Below, piece after piece: positions 43,648-53,046 of a DNA stretch of 64,000 nucleotides. The position numbers and the translations under genes were made by a program. Each line of letters begins with the position of its first letter. The stretch's first letter is position 1. The notes beneath the pieces were generated by a model. That model was given only the letters and a program-made list of their open reading frames with translations, did not search any database and was not told where the DNA came from. The DNA is from Streptomyces sp. MRC013 (lineage in GTDB: Bacteria > Actinomycetota > Actinomycetes > Streptomycetales > Streptomycetaceae), in assembly GCF_023614235.1 (NCBI RefSeq), contig NZ_CP094264.1:2170001-2234000 (forward strand). Reading direction: 5' to 3'.

Positions 43648-44568
43648 CTACCGCCGCGTACCGCCCGGCCCGCCACCGCCCTCGCCCGCGGCGCCTCCGG
43701 CCCCTCCTCCCGCGGGGCGCGGGGCGCCGGCCCGCGGGCCGCCCGGGGCGGGGGTGCCGGGGCCTCCGGCCTCCGGCGCTCCGCTGGCGGGCCCCCCGGG
43801 GCGGCGGGCCGGCCGGGGCCGTCGCCGGCGGACGGCACGGGGCCGGGCGGCACCGGTCCGGGGGCGGGAGGGGAGGTCCCGGGGGTGGCCCGCGGGTCCT
43901 CCCCGGGGGGGCCGGGCGGTGTCCCCGGGGGCGCTTTGCGGAGTCGTACCGCCGAATCCGTCCGCCGGGCTTTCCACGGGGCGTTCGGCGTCGCTTTGCG
44001 GGCCGGTGGACGCAGTGGCGCTTCCGGAGTGCCCTTGGCCCGTTCCCCGGCCGGCGCTTTCGTCCGCACGGGGGGCGCCGACGTCCGAAGCGGCGCCCCG
44101 CGCCGGTGCATTCGGGGGTTCTCCCGGTGCGGAGGGGGAGGTTTTTCCGGCGGTTTCGCGTTCCGGCGGCGCGGTGCCTTCCGGCACTCCGGCTGTTCCT
44201 TCCGGAGTGCCGCGCCGGGCGATGCGGATCGCGTCGTTGAGCGCTTCCCGCTGCTCGGGTGACATCATGCCGAAGAAGGCGACGAGTGCGGCGGCCGGGT
44301 TGTCGCTCCGCGACCATGCTTCGTTCATCAGTGCGGCCGAGTACGCCGCCCGCGTGGACACCGCCGTATATCGATAGGCCCGCCCGACGACTTCTCTCCG
44401 CACCCAGCCCTTCTGGTGGAGATTGTCCAGCACGGTCATGACCGTGGTGTAGGCGATGGACCGCTCCCTCTGGAGATCCTCCAGGACTTCCCGGACGGTG
44501 ACCGGGCGGTTCCATTGCCAGACGCGCGTCATGACGGCGTCCTCCAGCTCTCCCAATTGACGGGGCAC
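43648..44568 (-). CDS. BlaI/MecI/CopY family regulator with long low-complexity tail
   Basis: Residues 1-115 form the winged helix of penicillinase-repressor regulators (VPRQLGELEDAVMTRVWQWN, TVREVLEDLQRERSIAYTTV, LDNLHQKGWVRREVVGRAYR) plus the dimerisation helices (AWSRSDNPAAALVAFFGMMS). The remaining 190 residues are Gly/Pro/Ala/Arg-rich and disordered, much longer than usual (family about 130-200). The tail after GGTTPQSAPGD may be a read-through frame. Start GTG 44568 chosen by family; ATG 44613 is also open. No BlaR-type sensor protease is adjacent. Confidence 0.78.
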   Translation of the reverse strand: MPRQLGELEDAVMTRVWQWNRPVTVREVLEDLQRERSIAYTTVMTVLDNLHQKGWVRREVVGRAYRYTAVSTRAAYSAALMNEAWSRSDNPAAALVAFFGMMSPEQREALNDAIRIARRGTPEGTAGVPEGTAPPERETAGKTSPSAPGEPPNAPARGAASDVGAPRADESAGRGTGQGHSGSATASTGPQSDAERPVESPADGFGGTTPQSAPGDTARPPRGGPAGHPRDLPSRPRTGAARPRAVRRRRPRPARRPGGPASGAPEAGGPGTPAPGGPRAGAPRPAGGGAGGAAGEGGGGPGGTRR

Positions 44569-44672
44569 ACCGCCACCATAGTGGGAGTTATCCGACTGAA
44601 CGGCTATTGACATAGCAAAGAGGACGTACGGCGCGCTCCGCGCCGTACGTCCTCCGAGCGGCCCTCAGGGGG

Positions 44673-44861
44673 TCACGCCCTGGCCGGCCCCGAGGGACCC
44701 TCGGGGAGACCCTCGGCCTCGGCGCGCGCGAACGCCGCGTCGACGGCCGCGTCCTCCTTGGACTTGTTCGGGCCGCCCTGGCTCTTGACGATCGTCACCA
44801 CGATCGCGGCGAAGAAGGCGGCCATCACCACGGGCGGAAGGAGCGCGGATACGTAGTCCAT
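44673..44861 (-). CDS. Small single-pass membrane protein
   Basis: A 62-residue protein: MDYVSALLPPVVMAAFFAAIV helix of about 20 residues at the very N-terminus, then VKSQGGPNKSKEDAAVDAAF and a charged tail. Such a small protein beside coaX/blaI is conserved in Streptomyces as I recall; unknown role. Too short for most gene callers but codon use fits. Confidence 0.7.
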   Translation of the reverse strand: MDYVSALLPPVVMAAFFAAIVVTIVKSQGGPNKSKEDAAVDAAFARAEAEGLPEGPSGPARA

Positions 44862-45316
44862 GGCACCCAGCCTAGCCAGCCCGCGCCCGGTACCCCGACG
44901 GGGGCGGGGCCGGGGGGCGCCGGGGTGGGAAGACCTCGGACGGCTTGGGCACCGGACGCCCCGCGGGGGCGGGGGCGGGCGGTTTGGGCGGCCGCGGCCT
45001 CCCCGGCTCCTCCGGCGCCCCTCCGCCGGCCGGGCCGCACGGAGCGGGGACGGCCGGGGGGCGCGGGGCGGAGCGGGCCGGGCGGCGCGGGGCGGGGCCG
45101 CCGCGGGGCGCCTCACCGCCGGGCGGGGCCGGGCGCGGAGTACGCCCCGGGGCTCGCGGCCCACCGGGGCCGGACGCCGGGCCGCCTCGTGGCCCGTGGG
45201 GCGTGAGCACGGTGACGACCGTACGCGCGAACAGGACGAATCGGATGGACGGGCGGTGCCGGGCGCGTTCGGCCCCCGCGCCGCTCCGGAACCGCGCCCG
45301 GTCCCCGCCCGAACGC
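44862..45316. other. Very GC-rich non-coding gap
   Basis: About 455 bp, over 80% GC, with GGCGCGGGGCGG-like direct repeats around 45050-45120. Frames through it (Pro/Gly/Arg-rich) have no family features, so I call nothing. It may hold the promoter of the small membrane protein gene. Confidence 0.5.
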
Positions 45317-46123
45317 TCACATGCGGAAGGCGTTCCGCTCGTACACCAGGCGGAGCCCGATCAGCGTCAGCCACGGCTCGTGCTCGTCGATCGCCCTCGC
45401 CTCGCTCAGCACCATCGGGGCCAGCCCGCCCGTCGCGATGACCGTCACGTCGGCGGGGTCGCCGTCCGGGCCGACCAGTTCCCTCCGCATGCGCTCGACC
45501 ACCCCGTCGGCCTGGCCGGCGAAGCCGTACAGGATGCCCGACTGCATCGCCTCGACCGTGTTCTTGCCGATCACCCCGCGCGGCCGCGTCACCTCGATCT
45601 TGCGGAGCTGGGCGCCCCGCACGCCGAGCGCCTCGACGGAGATCTCGATACCGGGGGCGATCACCCCGCCGAGGTACTCGCCGCGCGCGCTGACCGCGTC
45701 GAACGTCGTCGCCGTACCGAAGTCGACGACGATCGCCGGGCCGCCGTACAGCTCGACCGCCGCCAGCGAGTTGACGATCCGGTCGGCGCCGACCTCCTTG
45801 GGGTGGTCGGTCAGGATCGGCACCCCCGTCTTGATGCCGGGCTCCACGAGCACCGCGGGCACGTCCCCGTAGTAGCGCCGGGTCACCTCGCGCAGCTCGT
45901 GCAGCACGGACGGGACCGTGGAGCAGATCGCGATGCCCTCGATGCCGTCGCCCAGCTCCACGCCGAGCAGCGGGTGCATGCCCATCAGGCCCTGGAGGAC
46001 CACCGCCAGTTCGTCGGCGGTGCGGCGGGCATCGGTGGAGATCCGCCAGTGCTCGACGATCTCCTCGCCGTCGAAGAGGCCGAGGACGGTGTGGGTGTTG
46101 CCGACATCGATGGTGAGGAGCAT
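45317..46123 (-). CDS. coaX: Type III pantothenate kinase
   Basis: A 268-residue ASKHA kinase, first step of CoA synthesis. Phosphate loop MLLTIDVGNTHTVLGLFDG (Asp6), pantothenate site LVEPGIKTGVPIL with GADRIVNSLAAVELYGGP, the second Asp motif AIVVDFGTATTFDAV and GGVIAPGIEIS, LPKIEVTRP-like KIEVTRPRGVIGKNTVEA, and TGGLAPMVL. Last gene of the DUF2520 - panC - nadB - nadC - coaX operon, 3 bp after the nadC stop. It uses pantothenate made by PanC in the same operon. Confidence 0.96.
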   Translation of the reverse strand: MLLTIDVGNTHTVLGLFDGEEIVEHWRISTDARRTADELAVVLQGLMGMHPLLGVELGDGIEGIAICSTVPSVLHELREVTRRYYGDVPAVLVEPGIKTGVPILTDHPKEVGADRIVNSLAAVELYGGPAIVVDFGTATTFDAVSARGEYLGGVIAPGIEISVEALGVRGAQLRKIEVTRPRGVIGKNTVEAMQSGILYGFAGQADGVVERMRRELVGPDGDPADVTVIATGGLAPMVLSEARAIDEHEPWLTLIGLRLVYERNAFRM

Positions 46124-46126
46124 CCG

Positions 46127-47152
46127 TCAGCCCCGGGCCTCTCGCAGGTCGAGGCCGATGTCGAGGATCGGCGAGGAGTGGGTCAGGGCGCCCACCGCGA
46201 GGTAGTCCACACCGGTCGCGGCGTACGCGGCGGCGTTCTCCAGGGTGAGCCGGCCCGACGACTCCAGGACGGCGCGGCCCGCGACGAGCGCGACGGCCTC
46301 CTCGGTCTGGGCGGGCGTGAAGTTGTCCAGGAGGATCAGGTCGGCGCCCGCCTCGAGGACCTCGCGGACCTGGTGGAGGGTGTCCACCTCGACCTCGATC
46401 GGCACGTCGGGGAACCGCTCCCGCACGGCCTTGAACGCCTGGGCCACGCCGCCCGCCGCGACCACGTGGTTGTCCTTGACCAGCGCGGCGTCGGAGAGCG
46501 ACATGCGGTGGTTGGCGCCGCCGCCGCAGCGCACGGCGTACTTCTCCAGGGCGCGCAGGCCGGGAGTGGTCTTGCGGGTGTCGCGGACCTTCGCCCGGTG
46601 GCCCTCCAGGGCGTCCGCCCACGCACGCGTGGCGGTGGCGATGCCGGAGAGGCGGCACATGACGTTGAGGGCGCTGCGCTCGCCGGTCAGCAGGTCCCGG
46701 GTGCGGGTGGTGACGGAGAGGAGCTTCTGGCCCGCCTCGACGCGGTCGCCGTCCAGGACGTGCCGCTCGACCTCGAACTCGTCGGTGCAGACGATCGACA
46801 GCACCGCCTCGGCGACGTGGACGCCGGCGACCGTGCCCGCCTGGCGCGCGGTGAAGTCCGCCGTGGCGACCGCGGACTCGGGGACCGTCGCCACCGTGGT
46901 GACGTCCACGCCGCCGTCCAGGTCCTCCTCGATCGCACGGTACGCGAGGTCCTCGACGAGGACCGGGTCGAGCCCCGAAGCGGCGAGGAGCTCGGCGAGC
47001 GCCGGGTCGAGCCCGCACTCGTACGCCTCGTCGTCCCCCGGGCCGGCCGCGCAGCCGCAGCCGTCGCCGCAGCCGCCGCCCGCCCGGGCGGGCGCCCCGG
47101 CGCCGGGCGGGAGGACGTCCACGGGCTGCGGGTGTTCTTCGGGCGTGGTCAT
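46127..47152 (-). CDS. nadC: Nicotinate-nucleotide pyrophosphorylase (quinolinate phosphoribosyltransferase)
   Basis: A 341-residue enzyme converting quinolinate and PRPP to nicotinate mononucleotide. An extra N-terminal tail (MTTPEEHPQPVDVLPPG) with a Cys-rich GGGCGDGCGCAAG patch precedes the fold. The fold covers LVEDLAYRAIEEDLDGGVDV, RSALNVMCRLSGIATATRAW, VRDTRKTTPGLRALEKYAVR, GGGANHRMSLSDAALVKDNH and VEVDTLHQVREVLEAGADLI. Start ATG overlaps the nadB stop (ATGA, 47149-47152). It works directly after NadB/NadA in NAD synthesis; nadA is not in this operon. Confidence 0.95.
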   Translation of the reverse strand: MTTPEEHPQPVDVLPPGAGAPARAGGGCGDGCGCAAGPGDDEAYECGLDPALAELLAASGLDPVLVEDLAYRAIEEDLDGGVDVTTVATVPESAVATADFTARQAGTVAGVHVAEAVLSIVCTDEFEVERHVLDGDRVEAGQKLLSVTTRTRDLLTGERSALNVMCRLSGIATATRAWADALEGHRAKVRDTRKTTPGLRALEKYAVRCGGGANHRMSLSDAALVKDNHVVAAGGVAQAFKAVRERFPDVPIEVEVDTLHQVREVLEAGADLILLDNFTPAQTEEAVALVAGRAVLESSGRLTLENAAAYAATGVDYLAVGALTHSSPILDIGLDLREARG

Positions 47153-48869
47153 GCGTGCTGCTCCCTGCGGACGGCTGCCTGTTCGGCGGGCTGGATGGTC
47201 GGGGGGAAGTCTTGGGCACCGGTCGTGCGGACGTCCAGGCTGCGGTCCGGGCGGAGGCGTACGACGAGGTGGCGGCGCCAGGCGGCGTCGTCCCGGTCGG
47301 GGTGGTCCTCGCGCCAGTGGCAGCCGCGGGTCTCCTCGCGGCGGCGGGCCGCGGCGACCAGGACGCGGGCGACGCACAGGAGGTTGGTGGTCTCCCAGGA
47401 CTCGACGCCGGGTTCGGCCGTCTTGTGGCCGCCCCCTCGCCGCCGAGGGCCTCGCGGTGGATGGCGTCCAGCCGCCCGGCCGCCTCCGCGAGGCTGTCGG
47501 CGGAACGCAGGACGCCGGCGCCGAGCGTCATCACGTGCTGCACGCGCGCGCGGACGGCCGGGTCGAGCAGCGGCAGGACGCGCGGCGCGGGGTGCGCGGC
47601 GGGATCGGCCGCCCGCGCCCCCCGGGCGGCGGCCGCGATGTCGTCGGCGATGCGCTCCGCGAAGACCAGGCCCTCCAGGAGGGAGTTCGAGGCGAGCCGG
47701 TTCGCGCCGTGGACGCCGGTGCAGGCCACCTCCCCGCACGCGTACAGGCCCGGCACGGTCGTGCGGCCGCTGAGGTCGGTGCGGACGCCGCCGGAGGCGT
47801 AGTGGGCGGCGGGGGCGACCGGGATGGGCTCCGTCACCGGGTCGAAGCCGTGCCTGCGGCACGCGGCGAGGATGGTGGGGAAGCGGGACGCCCACATCTC
47901 GGCGCCGAAGTGGCGGGCGTCGAGGTACATGTGGGCGGCGCCCTGCTCGCGCATCCGCCGGATGATGCCCTTGGCGACGACGTCGCGCGGGGCCAGCTCG
48001 GCGAGTTCGTGCCGCCCGACCATGAACCGGACGCCGTCCGCGTCGACCAGGTGGGCGCCCTCGCCGCGTACCGCCTCGGAGACCAGCGGCTGCTGGCCCT
48101 CCGCCCCCGGGCCGAGGAAGAGGACGGTGGGGTGGAACTGGACGAACTCCAGGTCGCTGACCTCGGCGCCGGCGCGCAGGGCGAGCGCGACGCCGTCACC
48201 GGTGGAGACCGCCGGATTGGTGGTGGCGGAGAAGACCTGGCCCATGCCGCCGGTGGCGAGGACGACCGCCGGGGCGTGGACGGCGCCCACGCCGTCGTGC
48301 CGGCCCTCGCCCATGACGTGCAGGGTCACGCCCGCCGCACGGCCGTCGACATCGGTGAGGAGGTCGAGGACGAGCGCGTTCTCGACGGTGCGGACGGCTC
48401 GCTCGCGGACCGCGTCGACGAGGGCCCGGGAGATCTCGGCACCCGTCGCGTCCCCGCCCGCGTGCGCGATGCGGCGGCGGTGGTGGCCGCCCTCCCGGGT
48501 CAGCTCGATGGTGCCGGAGGCGTCCGTGTCGAACCGGGCGCCGGTCGCGATGAGGCGGCGCACCGCGTCGGGGCCCTCGGTGACCAGCGCGCGGACCGCC
48601 TCCTCGTCGCACAGGCCGGCGCCCGCGACGAGGGTGTCCCCCATGTGCTGCTCCGGGGTGTCGCCGTCGCCGATGGCGGCGGCGATGCCGCCCTGCGCCC
48701 AGCGGGTGGACCCGTCGTCGAGGCGGGCCTTGGTCACGACGACCGTACGGAGTCCGGCCGCCGTGCAGCGCAGGGCCGCGGTCAGCCCGGCGACGCCGGA
48801 GCCCACGACGACCACGTCGGCGTCGATGGCCCAGCCGGGCGCCGGGGCCTGCAGTCGTATGCCGGTCAT
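47149..48869 (-). pseudogene. nadB: L-aspartate oxidase (one-base frameshift near C-terminus)
   Basis: FAD enzyme oxidising L-aspartate to iminoaspartate for quinolinate synthesis. FAD-binding VVVGSGVAGLTAALRC, then RWAQGGIAAAIGDGDTPEQH, ELTREGGHHRRRIAHAGGDATG, ATGGMGQVFSATTNPAVST, FVQFHPTVLF, and ACGEVACTGVHGANRLASNSL are intact. The frame breaks in a C run 47432-47436 after LDAIHREALGGEG; one added base restores KTAEPGVESWETTNLLCVAR and the C-terminal helical part (REETRGCHWREDHPDRDDAAW). Corrected length 573. Overlaps panC and nadC by 4 bp each. Confidence 0.88.
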
Positions 48870-50123
48870 GAGGGGGCTCCGAAGGTCAGGGGCAGGTTGT
48901 CGATCAGCCGGGTGGTGCCGACCCGGGCGGCGACGAGGAGGACCGCGTCCCCGGTGTGGTCGTCGGGGACCTCGGTGAAGTCGGCCGGGTCCACGAGGGC
49001 GAGGTAGTCGAGGCGGAGCGGCGGCTTCTCCTCCGCGGCCTCGTCCAGGACGGCCCGGGCGGCGGCGCGGACCGCGTCGGCGCCGCCGCCCGGGCCGTGC
49101 TGGGCCGCCTGGGCGACGGCGTGGGCGTCGGCCGCCGCGCGGGACTCGCCGATCCGGGACAGGGCCTCGGCGCGGCTGGGCGGTGCGGGCAGGGTCGCGG
49201 CACGCGCGCGCAGCGCCTGCTGGGCGGCGAGCCGGTCCCGGGCGGCGAACAGCGCGGCGGACAGGGCGAGCGCGGTGCGGCGCTCCCGGGCCGACAGGTA
49301 GCGGTTGCGGCTGGACAGGGCCAGGCCGTCGGGCTCCCGGACGGTGGGCACGCCGACGATCTCCACGCGGAACGCCAGGTCGTGCACCATGCGCCGGATC
49401 AGGGCCAGCTGCTGGGCGTCCTTCTGACCGAAGAACGCCACGTCGGGGCGGGTGAGGTGGAGCAGCTTGGCGACGACCGTCAGCATGCCGTCGAAGTGGC
49501 CGGGCCGGGAGGCGCCCTCCAGCCGCCGTCCCATGGGACCGGCGGAGACGCGCACCTGCGGCTCGCCCCCGGGGTACACCTCCTCCACGGAGGGCGCGAA
49601 CACGACGTCGGCACCGGCCGCCCCGGCGACCCGCACGTCGGCGTCGAGGGTGCGGGGATAGCGGTCGAGGTCCTCCCCCGCCCCGAACTGCAGCGGGTTG
49701 ACGAAGACGGTGACGACGACGAGCCCGTCCCGGCCGACCCGCTCCCGCGCGGTCCGCACCAGCGTGGCGTGGCCGTCGTGGAGCGCGCCCATGGTCATGA
49801 CGACGGCGATCCGGGGGCGGGGGCCGGCCGGGGCCGCCTGGGCGGGGGCCGGGGCCGGCCGGGGGCCGGGCGGACGTGGTCGGCGGGTTCGACGCGGTCG
49901 GCGGGGCCGAGGGAGCCGGCGAAGCCGACGGGGTCGGAGGGGCGGACGGGCCCGGCGGGGTCGCAGAGGCCGGGGCGGCGGGCGGGGCCGGCGAGGCCGA
50001 AGGGGCGGACGGGGTCCGGTCCAGGAGCCGGTCCAGTGCCTCGCGGGTGTGGACGAGCGCGACACCGGGGCGGCCGCCCGGAGCCCCGCCGGACGCCCTG
50101 GCAGCGTGTGACGACGGACTCAT
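48866..50123 (-). pseudogene. panC: Pantothenate synthetase with low-complexity N-terminal insert (one-base frameshift)
   Basis: Joins pantoate and beta-alanine. Catalytic core: [20 protein letters not shown] (HIGH-like), [57 protein letters not shown] and [12 protein letters not shown]. The start [13 protein letters not shown] leads to [15 protein letters not shown], then about 75 residues of Pro/Ala/Ser ([20 protein letters not shown] type) before the core; normal enzymes pass directly. The frame breaks inside the insert, most likely at a G run (49861-49865) with one extra base. Corrected 418 residues against about 280-330 usual. Confidence 0.85.
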
Positions 50124-51065
50124 CGGCCGGTGTCTCCTTCCGGGCCTTCGGTGCCGGGGCGTCCTCCGCCGGCGGGTCCCGCGGCGAGGACCCCGAGCAG
50201 GGCCTCCGCGAGCTCGGGCTTGAGCAGACCGTGCGCGAGGGCCCGGTCGGCGGTCGAGCGGGCCATCGCCAGGTACCCGGCGACCGTGGCCGGGGCGTGC
50301 TTGCGCAACTCCGCGACGTGCGCGGCGACCGTACCGGCGTCACCGCGGGCGACGGGCCCGGTCAGGGCGGCGTCGCCGGACCGCAGCGCGTTGTCGAGGG
50401 CGGCGCCGAGGAGTGGGCCGAGCATCCGGTCGGGTGCGCCCACCCCGGCCCGGCGGAGCAGCTCCATCGACTGGGCCACCAGGGTGACGAGGTGGTTGGC
50501 GCCCAGGGCGAGGGCCGTGTGGTAGAGGGGGGCGGGCCTCCTCGGCGATCCACTCGGGCTCGCCGCCCATCTCGATGACGAGCGCCTCGGCGGCCAGGCG
50601 CAGCTCGTCGGGGGCGGTCACCCCGAAGGAGCACCCGGCGAGCCGCTGGACGTCGACGCCGGTACCGGTGAACGTCATGGCGGGGTGCAGGGCGAGCGGC
50701 AGGGCGCCGACCCGGCGGGCGGGATCGAGTACGCCGACGCCGTACCGGCCGGAGGTGTGGACGAGGAGCTGCCCGGGCCGTACGGCACCGGTCCCGGCGA
50801 GGCCCTCGACCAGACCGGGCAGGACGTCGTCGGGGACGGTCAGCAGAACCAGCTCGGCCCGCTCCAGCACCTGGGCGGGCGGGACGACGGGCACCCCGGG
50901 CAGCAGCTCGGCGGCGCGCCGCCGGGACGCGTCGGACACACCGGAGACGGCGACCGGGCGGTGTCCGGCGAGCCGCAGGGAGGCGGCCAGGGCGGGCCCG
51001 ACCCGGCCGGCGCCCACGACGCCTACGGCGAGCCTGGCGGGGCGGGGTTCTGCTGGTGGGTTCAC
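50120..51065 (-). pseudogene. Rossmann-like DUF2520 protein (one-base frameshift)
   Basis: N-terminal NAD(P)-binding domain (VGVVGAGRVGPALAASLRLA, ELVLLTVPDDVLPGL, LLVHTSGRYGVGVL, ALHPAMTFTGTG), then the helical DUF2520 domain (MELLRRAGVGAPDRMLGPLL, ALTGPVARGDAGTVAAHV). The break is at a G run 50528-50533; removing one base restores EEARPLYHTALALGANHLVTL. Corrected 314 residues. Fold resembles ketopantoate reductase/ProC-type dehydrogenases. Heading the panC operon hints at a step in pantothenate supply, but no activity is established that I know of. Starts with GTG 51065. Confidence 0.82.
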
Positions 51066-51223
51066 GGGGCGACGGCCTTCCGTTCCAGTCCTCGGCGGGT
51101 ACCGGACGATTTTTCGTCATGCTACGCCAGCGTTTGCCGCCGCTTCCGCACCGTCCACAGGCCGCCCCCGCCCGGTCCGATGATCCCACGTGGCTGTGGA
51201 CGACGCGTGGGCATGATCGGAGC

Positions 51224-52495
51224 ATGAACGATGCGATGGGTGATGACGGCGGCCTCCTCGGACGAGAGGACGGGACGGCGGCGGAGCGACGGGGAGCGCC
51301 GGAGGACGCGGCGCGCGGGAAGGAGGCGGAGGCCCGGGACGGGGAGGCCGCGCAGCGGCGGCGCCGGGTCGCGGCGTGGCGGGCGGCCGGCCGGCTGCTG
51401 CACCGGTCGTCGACGGAGGCGACACCGGGCGAGTGGCTCGCGGTGCTGGCCGCCGAGGGGCCGTCGGTGTACGACCTGGACGCGAACGTCGACGTGTACG
51501 GGGACGGGATCGTCGGGCACCTGGAGCGGCGGGTGGCGGAGCTGCTCGGGTTCCCGGCGGGGGTGTTCTTCCCCACCGGGACGATGGCGCAGCAGGTGGC
51601 GCTGCGGTGCTGGGCGGGGCGCACCGGCAACCGGGTCGTGGCGCTCCACCCGCTGGCCCACCCCGAGGTGCACGAGCGGGGCGCGCTCGGGGCGTTGAGC
51701 GGGCTGCGGACGGTCCATCCGACGCGTGCCGGCCGGCCGCCGACCGCGGACGAGGTGCGGGCGGTGGAGGAGCCGTTCGGGACGCTGATGCTGGAACTGC
51801 CGCTACGGGACGCGGGGTTCGTGCTGCCCGCGTGGGAGGAACTGGAGGGGGTGGTGGAGGCCGCCCGGGAGCGGGACGCGGTGGTGCACTTCGACGGCGC
51901 GCGGATGTGGGAGACGACGGCGCACTTCGGACGGGACCTGCCGGAGATCGCGGGCCTGGCGGACAGCGTGTACGTGTCCTTCTACAAGTCTCTGGGCGGG
52001 CTGTCCGGAGCGGCGCTGGTGGGGCCCGAGTCGTTCGCGGAGGAGGCGCGGGCGTGGCGCCACCGGTACGGGGGCAACGTGTTCCAGCAGCACCCGGTGG
52101 CGCTGGCGGCCCTGCTGGGCCTGGAGCGGGAGCTGCCGAGACTGCCGTCGTACGTGGCGGGAGCGCGGAGGGTGGCGGCCGCGGTGCGGGAGGGGTTCGA
52201 GGCGGCGGGGCTGCCGTGGTTCCGGGTGCACCCGGAGGTGCCGCACACGCACGAGTTCCAGGTGTGGCTCCCGTACCCGCCGGAGGTCCTGTCGGAGGCG
52301 GCCGTCCGCCAGGCCGAGGAGACGGGGACGGCCCTCTTCCGGCGCTGGTCCGAGGGGAGGCCGGGTGGTGTGCCCGGCGTCGCGATGACCGAGGTGACGG
52401 TCACGGCACCGGGGCTGGAGTGGACGGCGGACGACGTGAGGGAGGCCGTGCTGGAGTTCATGGGGTCGGTGCACCGGGTGATACGGGAGGGGTGA
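51224..52495 (+). CDS. Threonine aldolase / beta-eliminating lyase family protein
   Basis: A 423-residue PLP fold-type I enzyme. An N-terminal charged extension of about 60 residues (GREDGTAAERRGAPEDAARG) precedes VYDLDANVDVYGDGIVGHLE, FPTGTMAQQVALRCW and LHPLAHPEVHERGAL. The aspartate for PLP is in VVHFDGARMWET and the Schiff-base Lys in VYVSFYKSLGGLSGAALVG. Length without the extension fits low-specificity L-threonine aldolase. ATG 51224 has GGAGC upstream. Substrate is probably a beta-hydroxy amino acid. Divergent from the cofactor operon. Confidence 0.85.
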   Translation: MNDAMGDDGGLLGREDGTAAERRGAPEDAARGKEAEARDGEAAQRRRRVAAWRAAGRLLHRSSTEATPGEWLAVLAAEGPSVYDLDANVDVYGDGIVGHLERRVAELLGFPAGVFFPTGTMAQQVALRCWAGRTGNRVVALHPLAHPEVHERGALGALSGLRTVHPTRAGRPPTADEVRAVEEPFGTLMLELPLRDAGFVLPAWEELEGVVEAARERDAVVHFDGARMWETTAHFGRDLPEIAGLADSVYVSFYKSLGGLSGAALVGPESFAEEARAWRHRYGGNVFQQHPVALAALLGLERELPRLPSYVAGARRVAAAVREGFEAAGLPWFRVHPEVPHTHEFQVWLPYPPEVLSEAAVRQAEETGTALFRRWSEGRPGGVPGVAMTEVTVTAPGLEWTADDVREAVLEFMGSVHRVIREG

Positions 52496-53046
52496 GCGGC
52501 GGACGCTCGGGGCGCGGGGCTGCTCCGCGGTGCCGGCCCGGGAGGAGCCGGACGCCCGGAGCGGGCCGGTCCACGGAGCGGTGGGCCGCGTCGGGCGGCG
52601 GGGCCGAGGCGGTCCCCGCCGCCCGACGGGCTCGTCGGACGGGTCGGGCGGCGGGCGGCGGGCGGCGGTGGTGAGGCGAGCCGCGTGGGACGACGGACGC
52701 CTGACACGCCGTACTGATCGGCGCAGGGGGCGGGCGGCGGACGCCTGGGGCGGGCCGCCCGGATGCCGGGACGGACCGCCCGGCGCAGCGCGCCGCCCGG
52801 CGGGGGGTGCCGCCCGGCAGGGGGTGCCGCCGGGGCGCGTACGCGGAACCGCGCCGCGACCGGGGAGGCGCCGGGAGCGCGGCCGCGATCGCGGTCACCA
52901 CCGGAAGCGCGGTCGCGGCTGGGGATGTGGCCGCGGTCGCGGTCGCGGCCGGGATGCGTCCGAGGGGGCCGTGGCCGCGGGCGCGCCGATCGACGAGGGC
53001 CGTCAAGCGACCGTCCCCTCCCTCCGGCGCACCGCACCATGGGGGC
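52496..53046. other. GC-rich gap without a recognisable gene
   Basis: About 550 bp with degenerate CGGTCGCGG and GGCGGGCGGC repeats (around 52650-52960). Open frames in it show Arg/Gly-rich text without family features. Might be decayed coding sequence, but no remnant could be recognised. Confidence 0.5.

Noticed and set aside
44872..45210. 112-residue minus frame between coaX and the small membrane gene
   Set aside because: Pro/Gly/Arg-rich, no ribosome site, no domain; looks like chance in >80% GC DNA.
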